From: JAWPMT01 sp965601475
GTDB lineage: Bacteria; Bacteroidota; Bacteroidia; Cytophagales; Cyclobacteriaceae
DNA: 64,000 nt
Assembly (NCBI GenBank): GCA_965601475.1
Contig: OZ271832.1
Span: 4,774,001 to 4,838,000 of the forward strand
Direction: 5' to 3'
The notes below the pieces were generated by a model. It saw only the letters and a list, made by a program, of their open reading frames with translations. It had not been told where the DNA came from and did not search any database. Below, one piece after another: positions 17,109-26,385 of this stretch (position 1 is its first letter; every line of letters begins with the position of its first letter). The translations under genes and the position numbers were made by a program.

Positions 17109-18077
17109 ATGAAAGATTTTTGTATTCTCTTTTTCCTGGGGGTAGCCGCCACGAGACCTCTTCTCGCTCAGCAACCTGCCAAAAAGATGGTTAACGAAAT
17201 GAGTGTCACCATCGCCAATCACATCAAGTCGAACTATGTGCTGCCTAAAAAGGGTGAACAAATCGCGGAGCAATTCCTAGGGGATCTCAAAAATGGAAGG
17301 TTTTATCAGGCACGGAACCTTAAGAAGCTTGACTCCATTATGACCAAGAGTTTGCGCGAGGCCAGCAACGACTTCCACCTGTATACCTGGAACAATCGCG
17401 AAATCGTACGTCAACTTCAGTCGACAGCAGAAGATGACAAAACCTCCACGTCAACCAATTTCTTCAATAACAAGGAGGCCTATGAATCTAATTTTGGATT
17501 TGAGGTCGTAGAAATACTTCCAGGCAATATCGGATATATCAGACTTTCCCAGATCAACATTTCAGATCATAGCCTTAGGAAGCTTTACGCCACTATGACA
17601 TTGGTTGAAAATACCAAAGCCCTGATCATCGACCTGCGCAATAACAGTGGCGGGGGGAGTACGATAGGTTCGGTTCTGGAAACCTATTTTTTTGAAGCCT
17701 ATGTCCCGCTGTTGGAGTTTCGCCAGAGAAATGGTGAAACGGAGTTAGAGGGTACTGTCGGGTGGTTGCTGGAAGAGAGGTACCTGAAGCCGCTTTACCT
17801 GCTGGTCAATAAGGGTACGGCCTCTGCTGCGGAGGCTTTCGCTTTTGGCCTCAAGCACCATAATCGGTGTACGATAATTGGACAACCAACCTCCGGAGGT
17901 GCGTATATGAACAGCTATTTCCCGGTCAATGAAGATTTCGTGGTAGCCATATCTACAGCTGCACCATTCTTACCAGGTACGACAGAGAGCTGGGAAGCCA
18001 CCGGCGTACAACCTGATCACGTGGTGGATGAAAAGGAGGCGCTGACCAAAGCGCTGGAGATCATCAAATCGAAATAG
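17109..18077 (+). CDS. S41 family (tail-specific) serine protease, exported
   Basis: The protein has 322 residues. A signal peptide to about 20 (LLAQ) is followed by a helical N-terminal domain and the tail-specific protease core: ALIIDLRNNSGGGSTIGS, catalytic Ser in NKGTASAAEAFAFGL, then GQPTSGGAYMN and TGVQPDHVV. There is no PDZ domain, as in the IRBP-like branch of S41. Its substrate is unknown. It follows the AraC gene by 63 bases on the same strand. Confidence 0.88.
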   Translation: MKDFCILFFLGVAATRPLLAQQPAKKMVNEMSVTIANHIKSNYVLPKKGEQIAEQFLGDLKNGRFYQARNLKKLDSIMTKSLREASNDFHLYTWNNREIVRQLQSTAEDDKTSTSTNFFNNKEAYESNFGFEVVEILPGNIGYIRLSQINISDHSLRKLYATMTLVENTKALIIDLRNNSGGGSTIGSVLETYFFEAYVPLLEFRQRNGETELEGTVGWLLEERYLKPLYLLVNKGTASAAEAFAFGLKHHNRCTIIGQPTSGGAYMNSYFPVNEDFVVAISTAAPFLPGTTESWEATGVQPDHVVDEKEALTKALEIIKSK

Positions 18078-18197
18078 GAGCGCAGGTAGAGGAGGCCGAT
18101 GGAAGGGTGTGGATTAGGTGTAGCTATTACTGCCAGGAAGCGCTCCGGCGAATTCAAAAACGGGGGTGTTGGGCTCCCCAAGAATGGTCCTGGTTTG

Positions 18198-18205
18198 TAT
18201 TTTTG
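18198..18205 (+). promoter_or_regulatory. -7-like element abutting an AraC regulator start
   Basis: TATTTTTG is a perfect TAnnTTTG match ending one base before the ATG at 18207. If used, transcription would begin near the second ATG (18210), giving a leaderless message. No TTG lies at a good -33 distance, so this may be chance. Confidence 0.25.
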
Positions 18206-18206
18206 A

Positions 18207-19235
18207 ATGATGGTAAATGCGCTTTCTGTTGCCAATCTTATCATCGCGGTACAGGCCCTCTTCCTGTTCATTCATTTCTCTTTGAAAAAGAAGGGAGTAA
18301 AAGCATTGAATTCGTTGGTGGCAATTCAGGTAGTGGTTTTTGGTATTGTATCACTCAATACCTATCTCATACTATCCGATCGGGATACCCTTTTCTTTCA
18401 GGAGCTATCGAACAATTCTCTCTGGTTCTTCGCGCCAAGCATGTACTTGTTTGTGACCAATCACCAGCGAGCTATCCCGAATAGGATTCTGCTGATACAT
18501 CTTGCACCTTTCGTGATTTTGGCAATGTTGGGCCTTATCCTTTATGATACTGACTACCTATCATTTTTTCCGGGGCTGGGATTTTTACAGATGCTGATTT
18601 ACTTGTCTCTCACGATGTCCTATTGCTATCGACACTACCAGTCGGAAAGTGCCTTCATCAATTGGGCCCTGCCCTCCATCGTCACTTTTATTGTGATCCT
18701 GGTAGCCAATTTCTCACTCAAGGCCCTGGTCTCTTCAGGGCAGATTTTTGTAGCTGATGAATTGTTGCTCAGCCTGACAACTTTATTGAGTATACCAGTC
18801 TTTTACATGGCATACCGGGAGATGAACGCCTCTCCTGACTTTGGACGAACCCCAAAAAAATACCGTACCTCGCACTTGAGCGATGATCAATTGACAAATC
18901 ACCTGGAGCAGGTAGACCGAATCATGAAGGAAGAGAAGCTCTTTCTTGACCCGGAGTTGCAATTATCATCATTGGCAGAGAAAGTCGGCATACCCCAGAA
19001 GTACATTAGCCAGGCCATCAATCAGCGGCTCAAAAAGAGCTTCACCACCTATTTGCTCGAACTGAGACTGGCACAGGCGGAACAGGACCTGCTTGATCCT
19101 CAAAACAAGCACATGACGATACAGGGAATTGCCCAAAATGCAGGATTTGCCTCTTTGAGTCGTTTCAGTCAGCATTTCAAGCAGTACAAGGGCTTGACCC
19201 CCGGCCAATTTCAGCGGCAGCACATGAAGCGATAA
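18207..19235 (+). CDS. Membrane-anchored AraC family regulator
   Basis: The protein has 342 residues. About the first 205 residues form six to seven hydrophobic helices. A basic linker (GRTPKKYRTS) leads to an AraC/XylS DNA-binding domain with SSLAEKVGIPQKYISQAIN and MTIQGIAQNAGFASLSRFSQ, ending YKGLTPGQF. This 7TM-AraC design is widespread in Bacteroidota and senses an unknown membrane or extracellular signal. A second ATG directly follows the first; either could start the protein. Confidence 0.9.
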   Translation: MMVNALSVANLIIAVQALFLFIHFSLKKKGVKALNSLVAIQVVVFGIVSLNTYLILSDRDTLFFQELSNNSLWFFAPSMYLFVTNHQRAIPNRILLIHLAPFVILAMLGLILYDTDYLSFFPGLGFLQMLIYLSLTMSYCYRHYQSESAFINWALPSIVTFIVILVANFSLKALVSSGQIFVADELLLSLTTLLSIPVFYMAYREMNASPDFGRTPKKYRTSHLSDDQLTNHLEQVDRIMKEEKLFLDPELQLSSLAEKVGIPQKYISQAINQRLKKSFTTYLLELRLAQAEQDLLDPQNKHMTIQGIAQNAGFASLSRFSQHFKQYKGLTPGQFQRQHMKR

Positions 19236-19319
19236 TTGTCCGGATCATGATTTGAACGAAGTCAGCGAAAAGATTAATCCTCTGTTGACGTACCATTCCG
19301 CAACGAAAAAACTCAAATC

Positions 19320-20156
19320 ATGAAAATCTCAAGTTCGTCAACTCAGCTACAGTTGATCTCCTTCATCATTGTGACCTATTCGACGTCCTGGTTGTTGTTC
19401 GCTATAGGCCACACATTGTCATTTATGCCGCTCATTATGTTGGGGGTATGGTGCCCATCACTTACTGCGGTGGTACTCACAGGTGTGTTCTACGGCCGGG
19501 AAGGTATCCGACAACTGTTTTCAAGGTTTTCCCGCTACAAAGTGAAGTGGTACTGGTGGGTGGCGCTCTTGCTATTGCCTGCTGCTATCCACTTCACAGG
19601 TAGGTCGCTTTGGCAGTGGTACTACGAGGGTGCAGTCAATCCATTTTTTCGAGACCCACAATACTGGTTGGGGGCAATTATTCCTTCTTTCCTGATCGCC
19701 GGTTTCGGCGAAGAGGTAGGTTGGCGAGGTTTTGCACTACCGAGGCTTCAGCGCCACTTCAGACCCATTGCCGCTACCATCGTACTAGCACTGGCTCACC
19801 TGTTCTGGCATTTGCCCACTTACTGGCTGGGACAGGGGATGCACAATGCACCTTTGATCTTTGTATTGTGTTTTTTGTTTCCGTGGTCTTTCCTTTTCAC
19901 ATGGCTATATAACCGGTCGGGGGGAAGCCTGATCTTTGCCGTGAGCTTTCACGCTATCTCCAATGCTTCACTTTCCATCGTAAGGTTCATGCCGTTGGAC
20001 CAGGAAGTGCCCATCACGCCGGCGTTGATTACACAAACCACACTACCTGCGGAGCTGGCAGGTCCGTACCTTGGGGTGTGTGCGGTGTATGCCGTCGTTG
20101 CTTTGATCATCATCAAGTATGGCAAATTCAATCGTGTGAATACAGATCTGCCATAG
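19320..20156 (+). CDS. CPBP family intramembrane metalloprotease
   Basis: The protein has 278 residues with about seven to eight hydrophobic helices. The CPBP (Abi, CAAX-protease-like) motifs are present: EEVGWRG (Glu-Glu-x3-Arg), the His in LAHLFWHLP, and the C-terminal SFHAISNAS. These form the zinc-bound active site within the membrane. Substrates of bacterial members are mostly unknown; roles include peptide processing and self-protection. It follows the membrane AraC gene on the same strand. Confidence 0.9.
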   Translation: MKISSSSTQLQLISFIIVTYSTSWLLFAIGHTLSFMPLIMLGVWCPSLTAVVLTGVFYGREGIRQLFSRFSRYKVKWYWWVALLLLPAAIHFTGRSLWQWYYEGAVNPFFRDPQYWLGAIIPSFLIAGFGEEVGWRGFALPRLQRHFRPIAATIVLALAHLFWHLPTYWLGQGMHNAPLIFVLCFLFPWSFLFTWLYNRSGGSLIFAVSFHAISNASLSIVRFMPLDQEVPITPALITQTTLPAELAGPYLGVCAVYAVVALIIIKYGKFNRVNTDLP

Positions 20157-20362
20157 GTTGGGGCTTAAAACCCATGGAGGCGGAACGCTTTACTTTTACC
20201 CGGAGGGCTAACACATTCCTTCATTATTCTCTGGTATTCAGTTGGTTGGGTATACAGGCCCGGTGCGATGTTCATCGGGGATTGCTTGCTTGGATCGCGT
20301 ATGTGAGCCTTGTGGACGACGCAAAACTGAGGGATAATATTCGAAGCCTGCAAAAAACAGTC

Positions 20363-20803
20363 ATGATAAAAAGATTAGAATTTTCCATTGATATCGAAGC
20401 AGAAACATCCACGATTTGGAAAGCCCTCTGGGATGAGACCGCCTATCGTGAATGGGCTGGCGTTTTCTTTGAAGGTTCCTTTGTGGTTGCTGAAGATTGG
20501 ACTGCAGGAAGTAGAGTACATTTCCTCGGTCCGGACCAAAACGGCATCTATAGCTTCATCGAAAAACACCTCCCTAATCAAATCATGCAGTTCAGGCATA
20601 TTGGCACTGTGGTTGATGGAGTGGAGCAACCTGTCGACGATGAAACAGCAAAATGGTCTGGCACCAGAGAAACCTATACACTTCTCAAGGGAAAAACGGC
20701 CAACACGCTCATGGTGGAGATAGATGTCATGAACGAACATTTGGAGTTTATGACTGAGAAATTTCCTGAGGCCCTGCGGAAGATAAAAGAGAATTGTGGC
20801 TAG
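20363..20803 (+). CDS. SRPBCC (AHSA1-like) domain protein
   Basis: The ATG at 20363 starts a typical AHSA1/START-like protein of 146 residues; a longer open frame upstream has non-protein-like sequence. FSIDIEAETSTIWKALWD, then FVVAEDWTAGSRVHFLGP, then a C-terminal long helix TEKFPEALRKIKENCG form a helix-grip hydrophobic pocket. The ligand is unknown. No signal peptide. Confidence 0.82.
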   Translation: MIKRLEFSIDIEAETSTIWKALWDETAYREWAGVFFEGSFVVAEDWTAGSRVHFLGPDQNGIYSFIEKHLPNQIMQFRHIGTVVDGVEQPVDDETAKWSGTRETYTLLKGKTANTLMVEIDVMNEHLEFMTEKFPEALRKIKENCG

Positions 20804-20893
20804 CGATGCAGCGTGCTGTGATAGAAGCAGGTTTGTATTCAGTGGTCTTCCCGAGATCACACCCTTCTTGTCCGACTCTGCGTTCAATAAAAT

Positions 20894-20900
20894 AGGAGGG
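20894..20900 (+). promoter_or_regulatory. Strong Shine-Dalgarno that fixes the CHAD start
   Basis: AGGAGGG lies 6 bases before ATG 20907 (9 before ATG 20910). Such a strong site is unusual in Bacteroidota and supports these starts over an ATG more than 100 bases upstream that overlaps the preceding gene. Confidence 0.55.
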
Positions 20901-20906
20901 TATGCC

Positions 20907-21719
20907 ATGATGCAAAAAGACCCGTTTATCGAACGTTACCAGCAGCTGCTGGAGGCATTCCATAGCTATTTCCGCAAGACCCTGGAAAACCAGGATATGG
21001 AGGACTTGCACCAACTACGTGTGACAATCAAAAAGCTCCGGGCGTTGTGGTCTATGGCGGAGTGGACGACTCAGGGTACGTGGCGTAGGAAAGAACACCT
21101 GTCACTTTTCTCACGACTTTTTGAGGAGGCAGGCAAGGTACGGGAGGCTCAGGTCAACCTTAGCTTGGTCACGCTGTATCGCATATATGATTTGGATGAA
21201 TTCCGTCAATATCAGACCTCCATACAAGAGCATGCCAGTGCCGAGTTAATTGAGCAAATGATGGCGTTCAATTTTCATCGGTTTGAAGCCTTGAATGACC
21301 AACTGCTACATCAGATGGAAGGGCTTTCGGTGACGGATTGTCTGAACCATGCTATCGCTTACGTGCAGGAAGAAATGGCCAAAGTTCAGGAGCTGGGTGA
21401 CACCTTACCTAATGATCGCAATTTGCATAAGATCAGGATACATCTGAAGGCAGTCGCCGAAATACTCAACCTCATCCACCAATGGAGCGATGATGACGAG
21501 TGGCGCGTATATCGTGAAGAAATCAAAGCACTGAATGAACAATTGGGTATTTGGCATGATCACACTGTGCTGCTACAGTCCATCAATGAATTCGCTCAAA
21601 CGAGAGCTAGTGATACAAGTCTGGAAGCGCTAATTGTTGATATCGAAACTGCGAATGCAATCAGACAGCAAGCCGTGGAAAAATCGCTTACCCACAACAT
21701 GGCAATGACTCCATGTTGA
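20907..21719 (+). CDS. CHAD domain protein
   Basis: The protein has 270 residues from the start chosen by its Shine-Dalgarno. MEDLHQLRVTIKKLRALW is the CHAD signature with its conserved His and basic residues, and a second half repeats the pattern (RNLHKIRIHLKAVAEIL). CHAD is an all-helical domain that binds inorganic polyphosphate. No CYTH triphosphatase domain is fused or adjacent, so this is a stand-alone form. No TM or signal peptide. Confidence 0.87.
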   Translation: MMQKDPFIERYQQLLEAFHSYFRKTLENQDMEDLHQLRVTIKKLRALWSMAEWTTQGTWRRKEHLSLFSRLFEEAGKVREAQVNLSLVTLYRIYDLDEFRQYQTSIQEHASAELIEQMMAFNFHRFEALNDQLLHQMEGLSVTDCLNHAIAYVQEEMAKVQELGDTLPNDRNLHKIRIHLKAVAEILNLIHQWSDDDEWRVYREEIKALNEQLGIWHDHTVLLQSINEFAQTRASDTSLEALIVDIETANAIRQQAVEKSLTHNMAMTPC

Positions 21720-21938
21720 CTTCTATCATGATGAGTACCTGCGTCGGTTTGCTAAACCTTTTGGTTGCCTCATGGCCTACACACGAACAGAAGCCCTGAA
21801 TTCCATCAGTCCCCGTACTACATTCGAGAATATCAGCCTTTGAAAACTGGGGGTAACACTTTCAATTATATTGCGGGAAGATTTAGCATGTGACGCGCTT
21901 ATCAATTTTTAAGAACTATCCAAATTCCTAAACAACAG

Positions 21939-24512
21939 ATGCAAAGGACGAAGCTACTACTGATCTTGATGGTCATGTTCAACTATTCCCTAGAAGCTCA
22001 ATGGCAAGGGGAGGCTCTTTACGGAGGTTTTTCCGGGGAGATTGTCAACATTGGCTCAACGCTCTTGGTCGAAGCAGGCAACGGCGGAGTATATAAATCC
22101 AACAACGATGGTGCAACATGGAAATTGAAGGTGGCGGGGCTTCCTGTCAATGAAGGTGTTCGGGACTTGGTGGTTGAGAACGATTTGTTGTACGCTTCCT
22201 TATCCAGGGACGGTGTCTATGTGTCTTCAGATAAGGGAGAGTCTTGGAATCCCATCAATGCAGGTATCGAGGAAATCACTTTTTTGAACATCGCCGTATC
22301 GGGATCTGAAATCTATGGAGGCAACGCCAACGGGGGCATATACTATTCTTCTGACAATGGAGGTAGCTGGGTCGAAAAGAGTAACGGCATCTCCAACATC
22401 CAGTTTCAGGGTTTGGCTTTCTTCAAATCCAATATCTATATCGGAGGCAGATCTTTTTATCGGTCTACGAACAATGGAGACACCTGGAGGGAGATTGAAG
22501 TGGCGGGATTAGACGTAAATGGTGTCCGGTCAATGGTTGCCACGGAGAGGACGTTGTTCATAGCAGATGCTTTAAGTGTTTACACCTCGACAAACGGCCG
22601 GGACTGGGAAAAATCTGTCTTGCCCATTAGGCCTGCCTCCATTACGAATTTGGGAGTTTCAGGGGACAAGGTCTTCGCCACAACGAGTTCTGGTAGTGTC
22701 TATTACACTACCGATGCCGGTCAAAGCTGGGAATCTATCGAGAATACCAGCACTGAGGAGTTTGCCAGGGATGCTATTTTTCTGGACGACAGGATCATCA
22801 TGAGTACTTCCGAAGGCATCTTCACTTCCACAAATGATGGAAAATCATGGTTCGAAAGCAATGATGGCCTGAGGAGTCTTCAAATAACAGCCGTTGCCAC
22901 AGATGGCGATAACACCTATGCCGGAAGTAACGGTGTGGGTATATTCAGGTCGGATCAATCCGGAAACTGGTCGAAAATCAATGAGGGTTTGGATGCATCA
23001 AATTCCAGATCGGTTCACGACATAGTTCTGATAGATGATGATATAGTCATTGCGACAGGTGGAGGTGTGTATCGGTCATCGGACAATGGTGATACCTGGG
23101 AACGGGTCTTGAATCCAGGGGTCAACAACTCCGTAGGGGCAATGGGCTCTAGCAAAGATGTGATGGCAGCGGCGGTGAATGGAGTGGGGGTCTACCTGTC
23201 GTTTGACAATGGTAATTCCTGGTCCCTGGGAAGTACCAATGGGTTAACTACCAGCGTGGGCTATTCGAGTTTAACCATTAGAGGCAATAGGGTTGTTGTT
23301 GCAACCAATAATCGAGAGATATTTGTTTCCAATGGTTCCATTTCAAGGTGGAGTGACATATCTGTCAGCGGTAAACCCTATTTCATCTACGATGTGACTT
23401 TTGATGGAGATAAACTGTACGCAGGGACCAATGATGGAGTAATCATCAGCGAGGATTTGGGTGATTCCTGGAGTTTGATCAATGATGAGGTCAGGGATGT
23501 GCAGGATATGGCTTTTGTAGATGGTAAGATCGTTGCCGCTTCGAATGAGGGTGTTTTCGTTACGGCTGAGAGCCGGGAAATTTGGTATGATGTCAGTAGC
23601 AACCTGGGCAATCAAGCCGTAAATGTTCTGACCCCGTCCCGCAATACCGTGATTGCTGGCACTTTCGCGACTGGCGTTTGGGTAAGGAAATCCAGGGAAT
23701 TGAATTTACCGCCAATCATTTTGGATGTTGTAGAACCGCTTAGTACACTTGAAGAGAGCCCCATCCGTATAAAGACTGCCGATTTGGTCATCGACGATGA
23801 CAACCTGGAAGATATCGATATCATACCTATGCCTGGGGATAATTATACCGTTCGAAACAACCGAATCATCCCGGAGCAGGATTTCAATGGGGTTTTGACT
23901 GTTCCTGTCGTAGCAAATGATGGAATGGATGAGAGTGCCGAATTTGAAATTGCGCTTGAGGTACTCCCAGTGAATGATCCTCCACAAATTGAGGCGTTCA
24001 CAGGGCTGTCTATTATCCCTGGAAATAGCGCTTTTGAGATATTATTGGAGGATCTTCAGGTCACGGATGTGGATAATGAATATCCAGGGGATTTCACGCT
24101 CACGGTGTTAGAAGGGGAGAACTATGTAGTCAATGGCAATCAAATAACACCTGAAGCTGATTTTGTGGGGACTATTGATGTATTGGCTACCGTGAACGAC
24201 GGTGAGGATGATAGCGACGCATTTCCCATCACACTTGAAGTGGCGGAGGTACTTGGGACACAGCATATGGGGCTCGAAGCAGAATTTTTGGTTTACCCTA
24301 ACCCGGTATCTGAGGTGCTCAGTGTGGAATCGAAGAGGCAAGACACGTATGAGATCAATATCTTCACCCTTGCAGGTGAAAAGGTCTTCTCAAGAGGCCC
24401 ACTGCAAAAAGAGATGCAGCAATTCGACCTATCAAATCTGCAGAATGGCGTCTATTTTCTTCTAATCAAGAGCAGCGAAGGCCTGGCGATGACCAAGTTG
24501 ATCAAGCGATGA
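21939..24512 (+). CDS. Secreted Asp-box beta-propeller protein with T9SS sorting domain
   Basis: The protein has 857 residues. Signal peptide to about 20 (LEAQ). Residues about 20-590 contain ten or so BNR/Asp-box repeats (SSDNGGSW, STNNGDTW, TTDAGQSW, STNDGKSW, SSDNGDTW, SEDLGDSW). Two tandem cadherin-like/Ig-like domains follow (about 595-770; VVANDGMDESAEFEIALEV and ATVNDGEDDSDAFPITLEV). The last 80 residues are a type A T9SS C-terminal domain (YPNPVSEVLSV, LQNGVYFLLIKS, KLIKR). It is therefore secreted through the outer membrane and probably surface-attached. It may bind glycans or protein; no enzymatic residues can be assigned. Confidence 0.92.
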   Translation: MQRTKLLLILMVMFNYSLEAQWQGEALYGGFSGEIVNIGSTLLVEAGNGGVYKSNNDGATWKLKVAGLPVNEGVRDLVVENDLLYASLSRDGVYVSSDKGESWNPINAGIEEITFLNIAVSGSEIYGGNANGGIYYSSDNGGSWVEKSNGISNIQFQGLAFFKSNIYIGGRSFYRSTNNGDTWREIEVAGLDVNGVRSMVATERTLFIADALSVYTSTNGRDWEKSVLPIRPASITNLGVSGDKVFATTSSGSVYYTTDAGQSWESIENTSTEEFARDAIFLDDRIIMSTSEGIFTSTNDGKSWFESNDGLRSLQITAVATDGDNTYAGSNGVGIFRSDQSGNWSKINEGLDASNSRSVHDIVLIDDDIVIATGGGVYRSSDNGDTWERVLNPGVNNSVGAMGSSKDVMAAAVNGVGVYLSFDNGNSWSLGSTNGLTTSVGYSSLTIRGNRVVVATNNREIFVSNGSISRWSDISVSGKPYFIYDVTFDGDKLYAGTNDGVIISEDLGDSWSLINDEVRDVQDMAFVDGKIVAASNEGVFVTAESREIWYDVSSNLGNQAVNVLTPSRNTVIAGTFATGVWVRKSRELNLPPIILDVVEPLSTLEESPIRIKTADLVIDDDNLEDIDIIPMPGDNYTVRNNRIIPEQDFNGVLTVPVVANDGMDESAEFEIALEVLPVNDPPQIEAFTGLSIIPGNSAFEILLEDLQVTDVDNEYPGDFTLTVLEGENYVVNGNQITPEADFVGTIDVLATVNDGEDDSDAFPITLEVAEVLGTQHMGLEAEFLVYPNPVSEVLSVESKRQDTYEINIFTLAGEKVFSRGPLQKEMQQFDLSNLQNGVYFLLIKSSEGLAMTKLIKR

Positions 24513-24748
24513 GTATTGCTTCTTTTCGGCGTAGTCCGAAAGGAGATGTGCCGGTACCTAACTCGCTGCTGGCCCACTGGACCTGAGTAGGTGGTTCTAG
24601 GTTCGTTGAATACGGCAAAACGCGCACGCCGCTAGCCAGCTACAGGTTGAAGCGCTACTCAAAGAAAACATCCTGCAGGGCAAGTTTTCGAAAACAAATC
24701 TGGCACTCATATGAGTTTTGACTAAGTTGTCAGTTTTTAGCCGTAAGA

Positions 24749-25570
24749 ATGAATTTGAGATATCTCCTGGGCGCGCTAGTGAGCATACCACTGCTGCCGA
24801 TTATGTACCACCAAGGTAAGCGCATCAGGACCAAAGTACCTCAACTGCCGGAAGCGTCGGGAACCAGTGGATACTGTCAAATCACAGAGGGTACTGCTGG
24901 CAACTTCCAGCTTCTTATCATAGGTGAAAGCACCATCGCCGGAGTGGGCGTTGAAACGCATGAGGAGGGATTTGCTGGTACCGTGGCGAGACAGCTCTCA
25001 GACCTACTTGCAGTAAATGTCCAATGGAATGTATATGCCCGAAGCGGTTATACCGCCAGGAATGTCGCTCAGCGATTAGTACCAAAAATTGCGGAGAAGC
25101 AGGCCGACCTGATTATAATCGGCCTCGGGGGTAACGATGCATTCACCCTCAACCGCCCAAGGCGATGGAGAAAGCAAATCCGAACCTTGATTCGAGGTTT
25201 GAATTCGCGGTACCCGGACGTACCTATCGTGTTTTGCAATATGCCACCTATCAAAGAGTTTCCGGCATTCACACCTTTGATTAGGTTTGTCCTAGGCAAT
25301 TTGGTGGAGATACTCGGTAAGGAACTGCAGAAAGTCGCCGCTCAATACGAGCAAGTCTTTTATGTGGAGGAGAAAATCACCTTATCCGGATGGATTGACA
25401 AACTGCAGCCTCCTGTGTCCAAAGCAGATTTTTTCAGCGATGGTGTTCACCCTTCCAAACTGACTTACCAGACCTGGGCAGGAGAAGTGGCTCGGCATAT
25501 CTCCGGCAATGAGCTAATTGCGGCGCGCCTCAATCGGCGCGCCTATTATTTGTCCGGGAGCCCTGACTGA
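24749..25570 (+). CDS. SGNH/GDSL-type hydrolase
   Basis: The protein has 273 residues. A hydrophobic N-terminal helix (RYLLGALVSIPLLPIMY) suggests membrane anchoring. Block I reads LLIIGESTIAGVG (Ser nucleophile, with GES in place of GDS), block III is GLGGNDAF, and block V is SDGVHPSKLTY with the Asp and His. It probably hydrolyses an ester in the envelope. The last codons lie within a perfect GC-rich inverted repeat (25522..25543), so the C-terminal 15 residues may be variable. Confidence 0.87.
   Translation: MNLRYLLGALVSIPLLPIMYHQGKRIRTKVPQLPEASGTSGYCQITEGTAGNFQLLIIGESTIAGVGVETHEEGFAGTVARQLSDLLAVNVQWNVYARSGYTARNVAQRLVPKIAEKQADLIIIGLGGNDAFTLNRPRRWRKQIRTLIRGLNSRYPDVPIVFCNMPPIKEFPAFTPLIRFVLGNLVEILGKELQKVAAQYEQVFYVEEKITLSGWIDKLQPPVSKADFFSDGVHPSKLTYQTWAGEVARHISGNELIAARLNRRAYYLSGSPD
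25522..25543. repeat. GC-rich hairpin GGCGCGCC-N6-GGCGCGCC inside the 3' end of the SGNH gene
   Basis: Two copies of the self-complementary octamer GGCGCGCC separated by TCAATC can form an 8-bp all-GC stem, followed by TATTATTTG. It sits 27 bases before the stop codon, in coding sequence. It could work as a terminator for the + strand gene or an mRNA 3' stabiliser. The T-run is weak. Confidence 0.5.
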
Positions 25571-25620
25571 TATTCGGTGTCATCAGCCGAAATACAACGG
25601 TGGAATCGGAGCTTTGATGC

Positions 25621-26079
25621 CTATTTTGAAACGGCCTGATCCTTTTCTCCCACTTGCTGAAGGTCGTTGTTCCTTAGAAACTCAAGTACTGCTCGTGCCT
25701 CGTCTACCTCTAGGTTAGGATCGGGCATTTCGATTTTATGCTTTTTCAGCAACTCCGCGGCAACAGGGTCACGCTCCAGCATTTGGTCCACGTTGATGAT
25801 CATGTTCATGATCCACTCTGGTGATCTCCGATTGGTAACACCCGCAAACGAGGGTACTGCAAACTCAACAGTATCCAGTGTATGGCACCTCGCACACTTG
25901 CTGGTGAAGATCTCAGTGCCTTTTGCAATCATGTTTTCGTCCAGTGGGTCTGTCAATTCCACATAGCCAACGAGGCCCTTACCATCACTTTCCTCGGTAG
26001 TTTCAGCTTCTTTTGGTTGGGGGCTACAGGCGAAGAAGACAAGGATTGTTACTGCAAAAAGAGGGGTCTGGAATTTCAT
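25621..26079 (-). CDS. Class I cytochrome c lipoprotein
   Basis: The protein has 152 residues. The lipoprotein signal ends at VFFACSPQ. A single cytochrome c domain follows with heme motif CARCH (about residues 61-65 of the precursor), a VPSFAGVTNRRSPEWI segment and a distal Met in KIEMPDPNLEVDEARAVLEFL. It carries electrons in the periplasm, attached to a membrane. No oxidase or dehydrogenase gene is adjacent to identify its partner. Confidence 0.9.
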   Translation of the reverse strand: MKFQTPLFAVTILVFFACSPQPKEAETTEESDGKGLVGYVELTDPLDENMIAKGTEIFTSKCARCHTLDTVEFAVPSFAGVTNRRSPEWIMNMIINVDQMLERDPVAAELLKKHKIEMPDPNLEVDEARAVLEFLRNNDLQQVGEKDQAVSK

Positions 26080-26385
26080 GGTATGTCGTTTAGATTAAAG
26101 CTTTGGTGATCAAGTTAGTTTGGTATAGGATCATAAATATATGGTAGACTTCTGCAAATGACATGAATTTCATCATGTTTCATCGGTAGTGCCAGGGTGG
26201 CTAATGAGTCAGGCTTTGTGCAATGGAGGATCCGTTTTTTTAGGGGACTGTTTCATTGACTGTCCAGGCGAAAACGCCTCAATTTGCCTTGAAGACCTAT
26301 CCTTGACTATCTTGTTGAGAGAAGCAGTAGACTTTTGGCTGTTGCTTTGTCTGTCAATACGCTGACATACTAAACCAGTACTGCT
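26080..26385. other. Divergent intergenic region
   Basis: This gap of 306 bases separates the cytochrome c gene (minus) from a hypothetical gene (plus). It contains a short hairpin AGGCG-AAAA-CGCCT at 26266..26279 without a T-run, and a TTGCTTTG box (one mismatch to the -7 element) at 26342..26349, 36 bases before the ATG at 26386. No gene is supported. Confidence 0.5.

Noticed and set aside
20078..20362. N-terminal extension of the SRPBCC protein
   Set aside because: The extension overlaps the CPBP protease and is unlike the family; the ATG at 20363 begins the domain cleanly.
25573..25591. TTCGG-N9-CCGAA hairpin between SGNH and cytochrome c genes
   Set aside because: A 5-bp stem with a 9-base loop and no T-run; too weak to call a terminator.
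26266..26279. Short hairpin AGGCG-AAAA-CGCCT in the gap before 26386
   Set aside because: Only 5 bp and not followed by T residues or placed at a gene end, so chance is likely.
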